Assembly: GCA_014549065.1 (NCBI GenBank)
Contig: JACDOX010000008.1
Location: 2,308,319 to 2,372,318, forward strand
Reading direction: 5' to 3'
Length of the DNA: 64,000 bases
Source of the DNA: Cardinalis cardinalis
Taxonomy: Eukaryota; Chordata; Aves; Passeriformes; Cardinalidae
Shown: positions 12,316 through 23,330 of the stretch, piece by piece
How the letters are laid out: each line of letters opens with the position of its first letter
Position numbering within the stretch: the stretch's first letter is position 1
Program-made: the position numbers and the translations under genes
The notes under the pieces: generated by a model
What the model was told of the DNA's origin: nothing
Database searches by the model: none
The model's input: the letters and a program-made list of their open reading frames with translations, nothing else

Positions 12316-12865
12316 CATTCAACCACAAACAACACGTTAAAAATCTCGTGGTAGCTCTTTATTCCTGCAGTTTGCTAAATGACATTCATAGCCCCATCTA
12401 CATTTCTACAGGCTAATCTTCCTTTTCCTTCTTTAATCATCCACCTATTAGCAGATGAGGAGTCCCAGAATTTCCTCATCTCTCAGGTGACACAGAGAGG
12501 ACCAAGCTTTTGCCCAGCCACAAGCCACACTCTCTGACCTGGACACGGATCCTCACTTACCTTTGAGAAGGGCTGCAAACGATCCCACAGTAAACAGAGG
12601 ACAAACTTACTTGGACTAGGATAAACTTTCTGTCCCTTTCTGAAGTCAGCAAAATTTCTTCATATACAAGCAGATGCACACCCTCCTTGTTGGGGTTGCA
12701 TAGAAGGGGCAAACTGCTGCCTACTGCCAGGCTTCTGCCACCTCTGACCATCTCTGTATGGGCTGAGATTTCCATTTTATCTCTACTCAAACGGGAAGGA
12801 GAGCAAGGAAGAAACAATCAAGGGTTCTGGGGGTAATGGTTATTTTGTTTCTTTGAACAGCAGTG

Positions 12866-12917
12866 TTTGGTTTTTTTGTTTTTTGGGGTTTTTTTTCTTT
12901 TTGTTTTGTTTTTTAAA
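12866..12917. repeat. T-rich low-complexity tract
   Basis: This is a run of T blocks broken by single G or C bases and one GGGG. No transposon body is visible next to it. Confidence 0.7.
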
Positions 12918-13567
12918 GAAACCAAGAATCTGGAGTGTGTTTTTCAGACCTGATAGTATCTTACAGGTGTATTTTGTGGTGAGGAAGTTAGTCACAAGTC
13001 TGAGACACTAGCTACGACTGTCTTACTAGTAGCTGCTAGTAAATCTAGTATGATCTAAATATTCTTTACAACATTACATAGAACTACCGTTAGACAACAA
13101 GGAGTGTCAAAACAGACTCCAGGCTTGTTATCTCCAAGACAATGAGCTGACATAAGCCACTGATGGCTACGTGTTCCACAGAAGAGAAGGTGCTGGTGGT
13201 GAGGAGAATGGAGAAGAGTAAAAGCTATAATAAAAAGCAAGAGGAAGATCCGTGGGAAAAGCCTCAAACCCACTGCTGATGAACAGGAAGAGCTGGAATA
13301 GTAGCAGCTAACACAGAAGAGCTCCCTCCCCAGGCAGTAAATGCTCATATTCATATTCCCTCATATTCTCTTCCCTCCACCTGCCAGTCTTTAGGAAGAG
13401 CAAGCAATCTAGCATAAGCAAAATCCATCAGGATACTCCTGCTGTTTTACCATTGCTGTCAGTCTCCTGTCTTAAACAACAGTTCACTTAGCTAATGGCT
13501 GGAGCCAGTCGTCAGAGTAGCACTCCTGGACAGGTAAAGCCCAATTTCCCCTCCAGAGACACCCTAC

Positions 13568-13731
13568 CCTCTGTATGTGGAGCCGGTGGAACTGGTCGGC
13601 AATGCACTGCAACTTCCGTGCAATCTGCACCTCAGCACGTGCTTCCCGCTGACCTTCCTGAGGCTCCTCCTGGAGGTGTGGATCCAACACAAAGCCAGCT
13701 GGAGGGACATGTAAACGGTAACCAGCACTCC
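13568..13731 (-). CDS. BMF: BMF coding exon 3: BH3 domain
   Basis: This exon encodes the last two bases of codon 106 through codon 160 of BMF. The acceptor gttttgtag precedes it and the donor gtaggg follows at 13567. The translation runs from SAGYRLHVPPAGF through an acidic, Gln-rich linker to the BH3 helix (residues about 141-156), with the hallmark core LQCIADQF at 146-153. The invariant Leu is L146 and the invariant Asp is D151. BH3 helices insert into the groove of Bcl-2, Bcl-xL, Mcl-1 and related survival proteins, neutralising them and so promoting mitochondrial apoptosis. The BH3 is intact. Frame continuity with exon 2 (G|GG) and exon 4 (phase 0) supports the boundaries. Confidence 0.96.
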
Positions 13732-14670
13732 CTACAAAACAGAGCAGAAGAGTCATTCTTCCAGTGCAAAGATTATCTTTTCTGCTCAGTACACTTCATG
13801 GAGGGAAGAGCTGTACATAGTCCTACATTTTTGACTTTTGAAGTCTAGTTCCTGAAGGCCAAACAATGACTGTATACTGTAACACAGTGCAGTAAAAGAT
13901 TTGCCCAGCTTTCAAATAAACTTATATTGATTAAACAGAGCATTGTGTTGATTCCCATAATCAATGAGTGGCAGGATCTTAAAATGATTCTTTGTGCTTG
14001 TTTACAGCTCAGCCAAATGCTGTAGCTTGGGATTTTTTTGTTTTGTAGTTTTGCAGTTTTACAGGATCTCCGCCTCAAATTGTCTCCCCTCAAAGGTAGA
14101 AGTATCTTTTGTGTCAGGTTTTTCTTAGTTTTCTGTCTTTTAGTGATTTGAATTAAAGCTGAATTGGATACACAAAGCTGAGTGGTGACCCATCAGTTAC
14201 TACTAAAATACTGGATGGACATGCTACTTATTCAGCAACTTTAACTCCAGTGAAGAGCCGAAAAGCTAACTTCTTGCATCATCTTCTCTCCACTGAAAAC
14301 TCCTAGGAGTTTCCACTTCCTATGTGGATGAGACAGACCATTGGTAGTTAAAAATGTAGGCGAATTGTAGGATATGAAGTATGGTGAACACTTAGACATC
14401 TAGCAGTAAAATCAATTGTGATAGAATAAAGCCAAAGAGAGAAAGAGGGAATATCAAAGACAGCAGAAGCAATGAGCAAGTGTCTGGTTCCTGCAGTGGA
14501 CAAGCAAGGGTAAGAAAATACAAGCTGTCTTTCTTGAGGGAGTAGGACTAAAGCAAAATAATTTCAGTCCTTTAATAAAACATCCTAATGAAAGAGACCT
14601 TGCTTGATTAGGGAAGTGCTAAAGGGACAGTTTCTTTGCTGCAAAGCTAGTGACACTGGAGTGCTCTTAC
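13732..14670 (-). other. BMF: BMF intron 2 (939 bp)
   Basis: The intron has a gtaagagc donor at 14670 and a ttttgtag acceptor at 13732. It is A/T-rich, and I see no repeat or motif worth separate annotation. Confidence 0.9.
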
Positions 14671-14986
14671 CATAGAAGAGTCTCCTTGGCTCTTCAGTGA
14701 CTCCACAAGGCAACATAACATCCTGACTGGAAGAGGATGGGCTGAGTGTTTGAGTTGCCTTGTCCTGCTGCTCAGGATGCCTGATACCGGGACCACAGCA
14801 GTGTGTGAGGGGGAATAGTTGAAACCTCCCCAGAAGGCAGCTGTAGGACTGGTTCTGTGTGAAAAAGCCAGTTGCAGTCATCTCACCAGGCTGACCTGCA
14901 AGTCCAAAGTCATCAGAGTGAAACACGTCATCGTCCAGCCCATCCAGGCTAGAATAGTCCTCTTCCAGGTAGCTGGGGCGATCCAT
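14671..14986 (-). CDS. BMF: BMF coding exon 2: start codon and dynein light chain-binding region
   Basis: This exon encodes residues 1-105 and the first base of codon 106. The ATG (cat at 14984-14986) sits six bases inside the exon in a good Kozak context (G at -3, G at +4). It is preceded by the acceptor ttattgcag ending at 14992. The N-terminus is acidic (EEDYSSLDGLDDDVF). The exon carries the dynein light chain (DLC2/DYNLL2) binding motif DKATQTL at residues 75-81, by which BMF is held on myosin V motors on the actin cytoskeleton until released by stress. It also carries the conserved blocks FQLFPLTHCCGPG (55-67) and QDVMLPCGVTEEP (88-100). The assembled protein is 193 residues, close to the 184 of human BMF. 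All the family landmarks are present and in frame. Confidence 0.96.
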
Positions 14987-14991
14987 CGCTC
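14987..14991 (-). other. BMF: BMF 5' UTR, part in exon 2
   Basis: Five transcribed bases lie between the exon 2 acceptor (AG at 14993-14992) and the ATG. Confidence 0.8.
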
Positions 14992-17394
14992 CTGCAATAA
15001 AGGGACATTTGAGGAAACAGCTAAGACACAGCAAGAATGTTGTCCAGGAGAGAATGCCTTCTGCTCCAACAGTAAAACACAACCGATTTCACCACACCTT
15101 CCATCTTCCCCACTTCCCAGTGCTGCCCATCTGCATGGACAGGAGAGTGAGTGACCTGTGGTGAAGGTTAAGGCTTTGCAGAAAGTCCTCAGGTGCTGGG
15201 CCAGAGAGAGACAAAGTTCACACGTGTATAAATCCACAGCTCCCATTCCACACCTGCTCACAAGTAGAGAGCCAACCCCCAACCTCAGCACATAGAAACT
15301 GAAAAGACATTTTAAAAAGCAACCCAGATTCTTCTGATAGCCCCATGGCCAGTCAGGTTCTTTGGGGTCTGCTTTGTTTTGGCCTGCTATACTTGAACTT
15401 TGTGGTATATCCCATTCACTTTTTCCCCACCTATTTCTTATTGATGAAGCTCTTGTAATGATAAGGCTGCAAGGCCAGATTTTTAAGAAGCCCTAGTGGC
15501 TGCCAAACTTAAAGAGTTGTCAAGGCCACTTCTGTGAAGCTCTCCATTACTTCTCCCTATGAGGGCCAAATTTCCTTTCAACTTCTCATTTCTCCCCTCA
15601 GCTCAACTTAAGACATGTCCCAAACTTGGCAATGTAGTCACTTCCTTATCCCTCTTACCCTCAAGCCTACATGCACCGTTAGTGCAATGGTTCATCCTAC
15701 TACTAAAGAAAAACATAGCTGGTGTCAAGTGTTTAAAGCAGGATTTCTGTAGTTGCCACAGTAAACACTCCACAGCACAAAGCTGAACAAAGATGGTAGA
15801 GGGGAAAAACCCCCATGAACCCTAAATCACTATTTCAGAGCTCTTTGCAAACATAAAGCAATTAGAAGCAGTATTACCAAAAATGCCACAAGTCCCTTTA
15901 CTGTTACCTGTGCATCTAACCCAATTGGAAGACAGACTCCTAAGAGATCCATCTCCAGGATTTCCACCCAGTTCCAAACAAGGCAGTGAAATTCAACTCT
16001 TCATGTCTCTTCCTTTGCTCTGGTTTGCGAAGCATTTAACAGAATGGAAGACTAGCAAGAGGAATTTCAGGCCTGAAGGAGACATTAATAATAATTTTAT
16101 AAGGATGTGTTCAGTGCTGCCCTTGGTGCTCCCATCTCCCCCCAGGTAAGCAGCACTCTGGACACCAGCTAGAGACAACAGGATCAAGCAGTGCAAGAAC
16201 TGTTTCTGCAGGACTGTGGCTGGGTGGCACTTTGACTATTCAAGTTGCTGCATCTCAGCAGTTCACTCAACTGAGCCACAACTCCCAAAGAAGTTTCTGC
16301 AGAGCAGAACAGGTACCAACTCTGCAACTCTGCTGGATGATAACAGTGGCAGAGCACTCATAACATTCTCATCCATGGCTTAAAGTAGCACACTGAGAGG
16401 AGTTACGGGTCCCAAGAGGCAAGCATGGATGATCTCCTTGCCAGCTCTTCTGCTGGATCAGTCACCTGACAGAGAAGCAGGCGGGAATGTATTTTGTCTT
16501 TGCAGGAAAGTTTGCCAGATCTCATCTGTCAGCCTCACTGGGACNCGGGCATTCCTCAAGGGAAGTGCAGCAAAGGCACAGAGCAAACCACAAACAAAAG
16601 AGGGTTTAAAGAGCAAGAAGTTTAACTCGACCTCTTGCAATACGGTCCGACCCTTCTGCAGAGATTTTCAGAGAATGCCGATGCAGCGCGAAGGGCAGCT
16701 CGTCCTACAACTCACTGGAACTCCTTCTACAACCTCCAAACGCAGCTCACGCTGGGAGCCACAGACACCGGACAGCTCGGGCTACGGGTCTTTGCCCGGG
16801 CAGCTCCCGCGTCTCCGGTGCCGAGTCCTACCCACGGCACTTCCTTGCACAAGCCAGCGGCGACAGCCTCGGGCCGGGGCAGCCGCACACCCGCGCTGAC
16901 AGGCGGCGGGCCGGCAGCGGAGGGAGGGCTCAGCGCACACGTGCGTGCCAGCGTCCCAAAACAAAGCTGGCCGGCCTCGCTTCGCCACCGCTGGCCGCCT
17001 TTAACTCTTCCCCGCCCGGACTCTAGCCCCGCAGAAGTGCCCCCGGCCAAGAGGTTTAACGCGGCTTCTGCGGGCAGCGCCGTGGGACGAGACTCCCGAG
17101 CTCGGCGGGGCGGCTCGGGAGGGGCAGCGCTGGCTGTGGAATCAGCCAGCGTCTACACCAGCGAATCAGCTGCTTTCTGAGCGCCCACCGAACTCATTCC
17201 TCACCCGCACTCTCCCTCTTTCTTCCCCCTCCCCAGCAGGCGCGGGACTCCGGGCTGGACCGGCCGGCCCGGGGCTGCCCCGAGGCGGACCCCCTTCCCT
17301 GTCACGATCGCTCCCGGCCTCGGCACCGCCCTCAACGGCGACCTGGCACAGAGCGGCCGGCCTCCAATGGCTAAGGCGCTTCCCGGACACTCAC
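14992..17394 (-). other. BMF: BMF intron 1 (about 2.4 kb)
   Basis: This is the predicted intron between non-coding exon 1 (donor gtgagt at 17394-17389) and exon 2 (acceptor ttgcag at 14997-14992). The promoter CpG island spills into its first 0.7 kb. The rest is ordinary sequence without a recognisable element. Confidence 0.7.
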
Positions 17395-17592
17395 CGAGAA
17401 GCGGGACGGGCGTCCCTCGGGGACGGGGCGTCCCGGGAGGAGCCGCCGCCGCCGCCGCCTCCACTGCAGCCTCCGCACCGCCAAACTGCGGCCGGCGCCG
17501 GCGGGCGCGCCGCGAACAGCTGACGGCAGCCCCGCCCCCGCCGCGCCCCGCCCCGCCCCCGCTCGCCAGCCAATGGGCGGGGAGGGGCGGGC
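17363..17592 (-). promoter_or_regulatory. BMF: Core promoter motifs: CCAAT boxes and GC/Sp1 boxes
   Basis: CCAAT (read on the plus strand) occurs at about 17363-17367 and 17570-17574. The second is directly beside GGGCGGGG. A row of CCCCGCCCC-type Sp1 boxes covers about 17530-17560 and 17575-17592. No TATA box is evident, as is typical of CpG-island promoters with dispersed start sites. Confidence 0.6.
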
Positions 17593-17650
17593 CCGGCGCG
17601 CGGCTGAGGCGGGGCGGCGCGGGCCCGCTCCGGCCCGGTCCAGGTGCAGC
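17395..17650 (-). other. BMF: BMF non-coding exon 1 (5' end approximate)
   Basis: On the minus strand TTCTCG is followed by a perfect gtgagt donor at 17394-17389, inside the CpG island. This is the best candidate for the 3' end of the untranslated first exon. The transcription start cannot be set from sequence, and 17650 is only a rough limit. Confidence 0.55.
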
Positions 17651-17770
17651 AATGAGGGCTCGGTGCCTGTCAGCCCTCAGCGGGACGCGCTGCTCGCACC
17701 TCGGCCTGCAGCCGCGATCGGAACGCTCCCGCAGCTCGGCAGGCAGCCCCAGCCGGGACTGAGCCACAGC

Positions 17771-20539
17771 CGCGCTGGGCTAGCTTTAAATCTGGTGGGA
17801 GTGCCACTCCAGGTAGTTGATTTCCAACAAAACTTTGATTTTTCAGCTTTAAATGACTTAAAAAGTTCTTCGTGACTTGTAAAGTCTGAGCGCTGAGGTG
17901 TGAGGGTTAATTTCTTTACAGCGCTTTCTGTGAAGCCCCCTCGATGAGATTAGAATAAAAACCCCAAGCCTCATGCTGCAACAACAGCTCGGTGCATTTA
18001 CCTTTACTCTGCCAATGATTTATCAGCTCCCCCTGTAATCAGTGGCAAAATCTCACCATGTTAAGAGAGGCAGGACCCAGCTCCTTGGCGCAGAGCAGCG
18101 CCCTGTCAGGCTGTTTTTAAAACCTACGTAACAGGATCGCCTGGAAGGGAGGTTTTAAAACCCAGCTGGCAGCTGAGTAATGTTAATTGCTGTCAAGTCT
18201 GCCACACAGTTACTGAGGTTTGTAACTTAAACTCAGGGGAGGGGTTAGATTGCAAACCGATGGCTAGCAAGGTGAGGCGATTTACTACGTTTTCCTCGCA
18301 TCACATTGTCCTGGGCAGGCTTACAGAGCCTCTCCAGTTAAATGTTTCAGAGTCACTATGATTTTGAGTGAGGTATTTACAGTTGCCATTGATAGATTAA
18401 CAGGCTAATAATGTTCATTGTCTCCAAAAACTCATTTCTTTGTTGTTCTCATCCAAGTGTGTTCATTTCAACTCTTTTATTTGCCAGAAGGCTTGCGTCT
18501 ACTTATTTACNAGAAGGTCAGATCATGTTTGACTTGTACTTCACCATCAAGTAAGAAAGAAAAAATACTCTTTTATTTCATTTTCAGTAAGGGACAAGGT
18601 TCCTAAAGTAATTAAGCCTCATTGTTCACTTTTGATAGTCAAGGGAATTGTGAGTAGGAGAAGAGGCAACTGATATTAAAAAAACCCAAAAGGCAACAAA
18701 AGGCATTCTACATCTTTGAGATAGTCAAATTTTATCACACTGATGGTCAGACCCTGGCAAAATGCCAGCTGCTGGAGGGCTACTTCTAATTTTAATGTGT
18801 ATCACTATAAATAAAAAATGAATGTGCTATGATTCCAACCACTTATGTCTTCCAGACTGAGTAATAACTGCCTGCTGGTTAGGCTCATTAACAGTAAGAA
18901 CAGTACCTGATCGGCTTTGTTTTCATCTCATTGAGCTGCAGTTGGGGCCACACTTTATATCCCCAGAGGCTGCATTTTGGGAACTCCTACTGTGTAGAAA
19001 ATGTATGGAAACTGAAATCTATGTGTATAATCAGGCTGGATGGTAAGAGGGCTCAGGAAGGATATTTGTGCCTTTCAGTGATTAAAAAAAAAGATATGGC
19101 AGCATTTCTAAGAGACGGGACTCAGAGGGATTCCTTGAGGAAATTAGACATTGTTAAGAAATGGCTCCGAGTAAATAGACCGAAACCAAGACAGAGACAG
19201 CGAGTCTGAAATGGAAAATTGTGAACCAGGGGCAAGTTATACCACCAACCTCACTGCACTCAGCTGAGAGAGTTTCTACAATAGTATGGAGACAAGCTTC
19301 TTACCTGGGAACAGGAGCCCAAGGGACGGATTCTCTGCCAGAGAGTTTTTGCTCATTAGTGTACATGGTGACATTTTGATTCAAGAGATTAATCTTAAAT
19401 CACGTGCAGCAGTGTCCCTGTGACATCTGTGGATGGAAATACTGTGCCATCCTATAACCCTTCTGTCAGCCTGCTCTACTGTTCAAAAGAATAGTGAACA
19501 AAATTGCTTCTTTTATTTAGTTATCCCCCCTACGTATTCCTCACATCTTCACAACTATTTCTTATTTTACTGACAAAATGCTATTGTCAGCATTGTGCTG
19601 TAATTGCAGAGTACATTGTGATCTTAGGCATGGGCCTTGCAAGCTGCTCTGCCTGGGTGGGCTCCAAAACCCACACAGGGCCAACTTGACTTTGGTGGGG
19701 GTAGTCTTGTCTGATGGGCTCAGTTTTCATTTCTATTTTTCTATTTTTGTAGCTCTCATGGTTGAAATAGGGAAATTAAGAGTAGTCTCATGGATCATAA
19801 AGCAAAGGATGAACAAGAAAAACATTCAGGGTTGATTCTATTTATTTTGTTATCTTAAAAGCATTTGGTCAATGGGGTGATTTTTCAGGGGGCTCAATCT
19901 GAGTGCAGAGGAGTGGAAAACGGTGTCTTCTGCCCTGACATATACCAGTGACTTTACTAAATGTGTTCTGCCACACTTTATTGTTATGTGAGGCAGAAAA
20001 AAAGTCTTGAATTTCATGTTTGACCATCCCTGTGTATTTCTCACATAAGCCAGACTCTGAAGGAAAGCTGGCCTGCATCCTGATGGAAGGGCTCCCTGTG
20101 TGCAGCACCCGGTGCTGGTAGGAGAAAGTGCGGCACATTTCAATCAGTGTGTGTGAGAACAGGACGCTTGCTGCCTATAAATAAAAGTGAGGGGATATTG
20201 CTGTTGGGGTTTTCTTCTGAAGGGAGCAAAGTTTAAGGCAGCCTGCCAAGGTTACTCTTTCTTGCTTTTCTGAAACCAAAACTGAGGCCACTTTTTCTCC
20301 CCAGGTAATGTCATTGGATTGGGAAAATGCTTCACCCTCTCTTAGGGTGCTCTGACTCCTACTGCAAACACTAAAGGCAGGAGTTTGCATTTTCCATATA
20401 GCCTTTCTACAGCCAGCCCTGCAAATTCAGCCATGCCTTAGAGACATTGGGCTGAGGGAAACACTGAAAACCAGGCTTGAGGTGTCTGTGTTTCTGTATG
20501 TTACTGAACATGCTCTTTTATGCTGGAGTCAGCCTGAAC
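17771..20539. other. Intergenic sequence upstream of BMF, no gene recognised
   Basis: Short chance open frames only. The sequence nearest the promoter (17.8-18.3 kb) is moderately complex and could hold proximal enhancer sites. I see nothing specific. Confidence 0.6.
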
Positions 20540-20814
20540 TTTTTCTTTTCTTTTCTTTTCTTTTCTTTTCTTTTCTTTTCTTTTCTTTTCTTTTCTTTTC
20601 TTTTCTTTTCTTTTCTTTTCTTTTCTTTTCTTTTCTTTNNNNNNNNNNNNNNNNNNNNNNNNNNNNNNNNNNNNNNNNNNNNNNNNNNNNNNNNNNNNCT
20701 TTTCTTTTCTTTTCTTTTCTTTTCTTTTCTTTTCTTTTCTTTTCTTTTCTTTTCTTTTCTTTTCTTTTCTTTTCTTTTCTTTTCTTTTCTTTTCTTTTCT
20801 TTTCTTTTCTTTTC
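20540..20814. repeat. (TTTTC)n pentanucleotide array with assembly gap
   Basis: This is an almost perfect pyrimidine pentamer array interrupted by 60 N at 20639-20698, a gap the assembler could not bridge, so its true length is unknown. It would read through as Phe/Ser/Leu or Lys/Glu/Arg low-complexity peptides, which are not genes. Confidence 0.97.
20639..20698. other. Assembly gap (60 N)
   Basis: A run of 60 undetermined bases inside the TTTTC array. Confidence 1.
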
Positions 20815-22591
20815 TCTCTTCTCCCATACACATACACAGATTCGAGATTCTCAGCCTTTTCATTATTCTCAGTGCTGCTCACAGGTCATCAAACAGAGAA
20901 GTCCTTGCAGTATCAGGTCCTAACAAAGTACATTGTGCACGATNCGCATACAGATATTGTTGTCCTGTAGATGTTGTTGTATTGTTGTCATCATGCGGAA
21001 GAGGAACGTCACATTTATGTGTGTCACATGTTTTGGCAAACAACTGCCAGAGACTGTGTGTTGTGCTGTGTGGACCTTTGGCTGGAGCTAGCAGAGAATT
21101 AATTTATTTTGGTAAATGTTCAGTGTTATTTATTGAGGTTTGACCTCAAAATCATTCATATTTGGATAGAAAATGGTGGGAAAGCAGCACTCAGCTATCC
21201 CGAATGTGACGGTAAAGCAGAGAAATTTCACCCCTAGTGCTGACTGTTTATGTTGCAATACAGGACCATTCAGGGTGTTCAGCACACTGGAGCATTAAGT
21301 CCTAGATGCAATAAAATTAAAACTGAAGCTAGAAAGTAAAAGTGAATATAAAACCAGAATTGCCTAATTCTACCAATAGTTCAAAAGGAAGATCTAGTGC
21401 TAGAAGCTGCTGAGTACTTCACATTGTTACCTATTTAAATATATGAAAAGAAAGATAAACATTAAAAATATAGAATAGAAAAATATAATTTTTTTTTCTC
21501 CAATTGCAAATTATTCTATCTTAAAGGGCTTACAGGACATTGAATATTCAGTCAGGTCAGAATACGTTTATGAAGAGTCTGTCTAGGGACACTGTTGTTT
21601 GCAAATTCAGACCCTCCATTTTCATATGTAAATCTATGGTGTTCCCTGTTTCACAACCTACAGAATATTCTTCAAGTAATTTGTGATCTTCGTCTTTATT
21701 TTCTTCAGTTAATGACATTAATATGCTCCCCTCATGTTAGAAACTTTTTTTTATAAACCACAAAAGTTTAAGTTTACTATGTAAGCAAAAAAATCCTACT
21801 TTCTGTAGAAAAAAATCCTTTTGCTGCCTTGAATTTTTGTTTTTACTGTATTCATTTTAAATGCAGTATATTTTAATGCACACTTATGATGACTAACATA
21901 AAACTGAGGACCTTATTCTTCTTCCAGTGAATCCACTGGCAAATCGTCTCCAAATGCCAGTACAACTAGAATTGATAGACTTTACAGTTTGAGTGGGGGG
22001 AAAAAAAAAACAAGTTCTTGACAAATGTCAAAGTCTGGAAAACAAGTCTGAAATAATTTGGCAGAACAGGATGCTGCTTTACAATTTTCCTGAAGGAATG
22101 TTTGCAACTAACGATTCACCAGTTCATCACAGTATCTCTAATGTGAAATCCCCTTTCCCACACCAGCCTGGGGAGTTGCATAAGGCACTTTTGGGAAGAG
22201 GGTTTTCCTTGGGTTTTAACTGTGCATGTGCAGCTCCACACTCCAGGTGGGCAGCAATTCTGAAGAGGAAACACGGCATTTTCTGTGATATGTAAAAAGC
22301 AACACAGCTCACCTTTTCTCCTCTCTGCAGCCGAGTGCCGCCGTCCGTCCCGGTACCAAGATCACAGGAAAACTTTATCTGGAAAAGGTCCCTCTGTTAG
22401 GCTCCTTTTTAACTCTCCCCTTTTTAAGGGCTGGTGTTTCCAAGAACAGAGTTGAAAGGCTGAGACAGATTTTCATTTTTAATAACTGAGCTTCAGGTTC
22501 CCTGGGAAAAAAATGTCCTCCACTGGAGACAAGAAGGTCCTGTGTCACCCAAATTCTTTACTTATTAAAGAGATAGATGAGATCCTCTTAC

Positions 22592-22704
22592 AAAACTACA
22601 GTAAAGTATCTCCTTAAATCTGGAGAGGTGTTTGCTATTTCTTTTTTGCAATCTTTGTTTCATTTTCATGGCTACCTCATCAAAGTCCAGCAAGTCATCC
22701 ACTG
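22592..22704 (-). other. Exon-like segment of unknown origin
   Basis: On the minus strand a strong pyrimidine tract ending tctgttccag (AG at 22706-22705) is followed by 113 bases open in one frame. A gtaaga donor follows at 22591. The frame encodes an acidic start (VDDLLDFDE) followed by a basic, Lys/Arg/Gln-rich helix-like stretch. I do not recognise the peptide. It could be an exon of an upstream alternative BMF transcript, an unannotated gene or lncRNA, or chance. Confidence 0.25.
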
Positions 22705-22895
22705 CTGGAACAGACAGGGGAGGAAGAGCTGCAGAGGGCAGAGAAATGGTGAGGAGATGCCTGCATCCCAGCTCTGCAAAAGACACAATACTGCAGTGGT
22801 ATCCACGCACATGCCTTGTGCTTCAGATTCTACAGGTGTACAGTAGTAGATGGACAATTCTGTTGCGGAAAACATGCTGAGTTCCTTCAAAAGGT

Positions 22896-22909
22896 GCCAG
22901 CAGGTGGCA
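22896..22909 (+). promoter_or_regulatory. CTCF-like motif
   Basis: GCCAGCAGGTGGCA matches the core of the CTCF consensus (CCASYAGRKGGCR) at every core position. Occupancy is unknown. Confidence 0.45.
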
Positions 22910-23098
22910 AGTAGTACTTTTGTCCATTCTTTTAAAGGGAGGTTGTCTTCATTCAAACTCCCATCCTCCCTCCCTGCCTGGTGCTGAGGATTTGCAGCAG
23001 CAGAGCAGATTGACACATGTGGAAAACTCATAATAGAACATGAAACTCTCTGGACCAGTTTTCATTACTTGCTTCCAATTATTTGAATGATCTATTTT

Positions 23099-23330
23099 TG
23101 AAAGAAAGAAAAGAAAAGAAAAGAAAAGAAAAGAAAAGAAAAGAAAAGAAAAGAAAAGAAAAGAAAAGAAAAGAAAAGAAAAGAAAAGAAAAGAAAAGAN
23201 AAAGAAAAGAAAAGAAAAGAAAAGAAAAGAAAAGAAAAGAAAAGAAAAGAAAAGAAAAGAAAAGAAAAGAAAAGAAAAGAAAAGAAAAGAAAAGAGAAAA
23301 GAGAAAAGAGAAAAGAAAAGAGAAAAGAAA
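23099..23330. repeat. (AAAAG)n pentanucleotide array
   Basis: A purine pentamer array with one N at 23200. Its last 40 bases carry GAAAAGA interruptions. It is the reverse complement of the array at 20540-20814. Confidence 0.97.

Larger units (their letters stand above)
193..13567 (-). other. BMF: BMF intron 3 (13.4 kb)
   Basis: This is the intron between the BH3 exon and the last exon, bounded by a gtaggg donor at 13567-13562 and a ctctacag acceptor at 200-193. It contains GC-rich islands, repeats and motifs annotated separately. The stretches 600-5400, 8250-9600 and 12200-13560 show no recognisable coding exon. They hold only A/T-rich sequence and short chance open frames. Confidence 0.9.
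16640..17770 (-). promoter_or_regulatory. BMF: BMF promoter CpG island
   Basis: GC and CpG content climb from about 16.65 kb and peak at 17230-17700. A CCG-repeat stretch lies at about 17442-17460, and clustered GC boxes and CCAAT boxes are present. The island sits 5' of the BMF coding exons on the minus strand, where the gene's promoter is expected. Such islands are usually constitutively open and often bidirectional. Long open frames within it on both strands are stop-poor GC sequence, not genes. Confidence 0.85.
20815..23098. other. Intergenic sequence between the two pentamer arrays
   Basis: Mostly A/T-rich. It contains an exon-like segment on the minus strand and a CTCF-like motif, listed separately. 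A good acceptor-like pyrimidine tract ending ctctctgcag lies on the plus strand just before 22331, but no matching exon was found. Confidence 0.5.

Noticed and set aside
12430..12550. Possible MIR antisense fragment (cagatgaggagtcccag block)
   Set aside because: Only one short block resembles MIR and the rest does not follow.
16635..17180. 181-codon plus-strand frame in the BMF CpG island
   Set aside because: Same compositional cause. No known domain, and it opposes the gene's strand.
17201..17767. 188-codon minus-strand frame over the BMF promoter
   Set aside because: It is GC-rich, stop-poor CpG-island sequence with Arg/Ala/Gly/Pro bias, and overlaps the promoter and probable non-coding exon 1.
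20477..20970. Long open frames with Phe/Ser/Leu or Lys/Glu/Arg repeats over the pentamer array
   Set aside because: They are translations of a simple repeat containing an assembly gap, not genes. The same applies to frames over 23083-23490.
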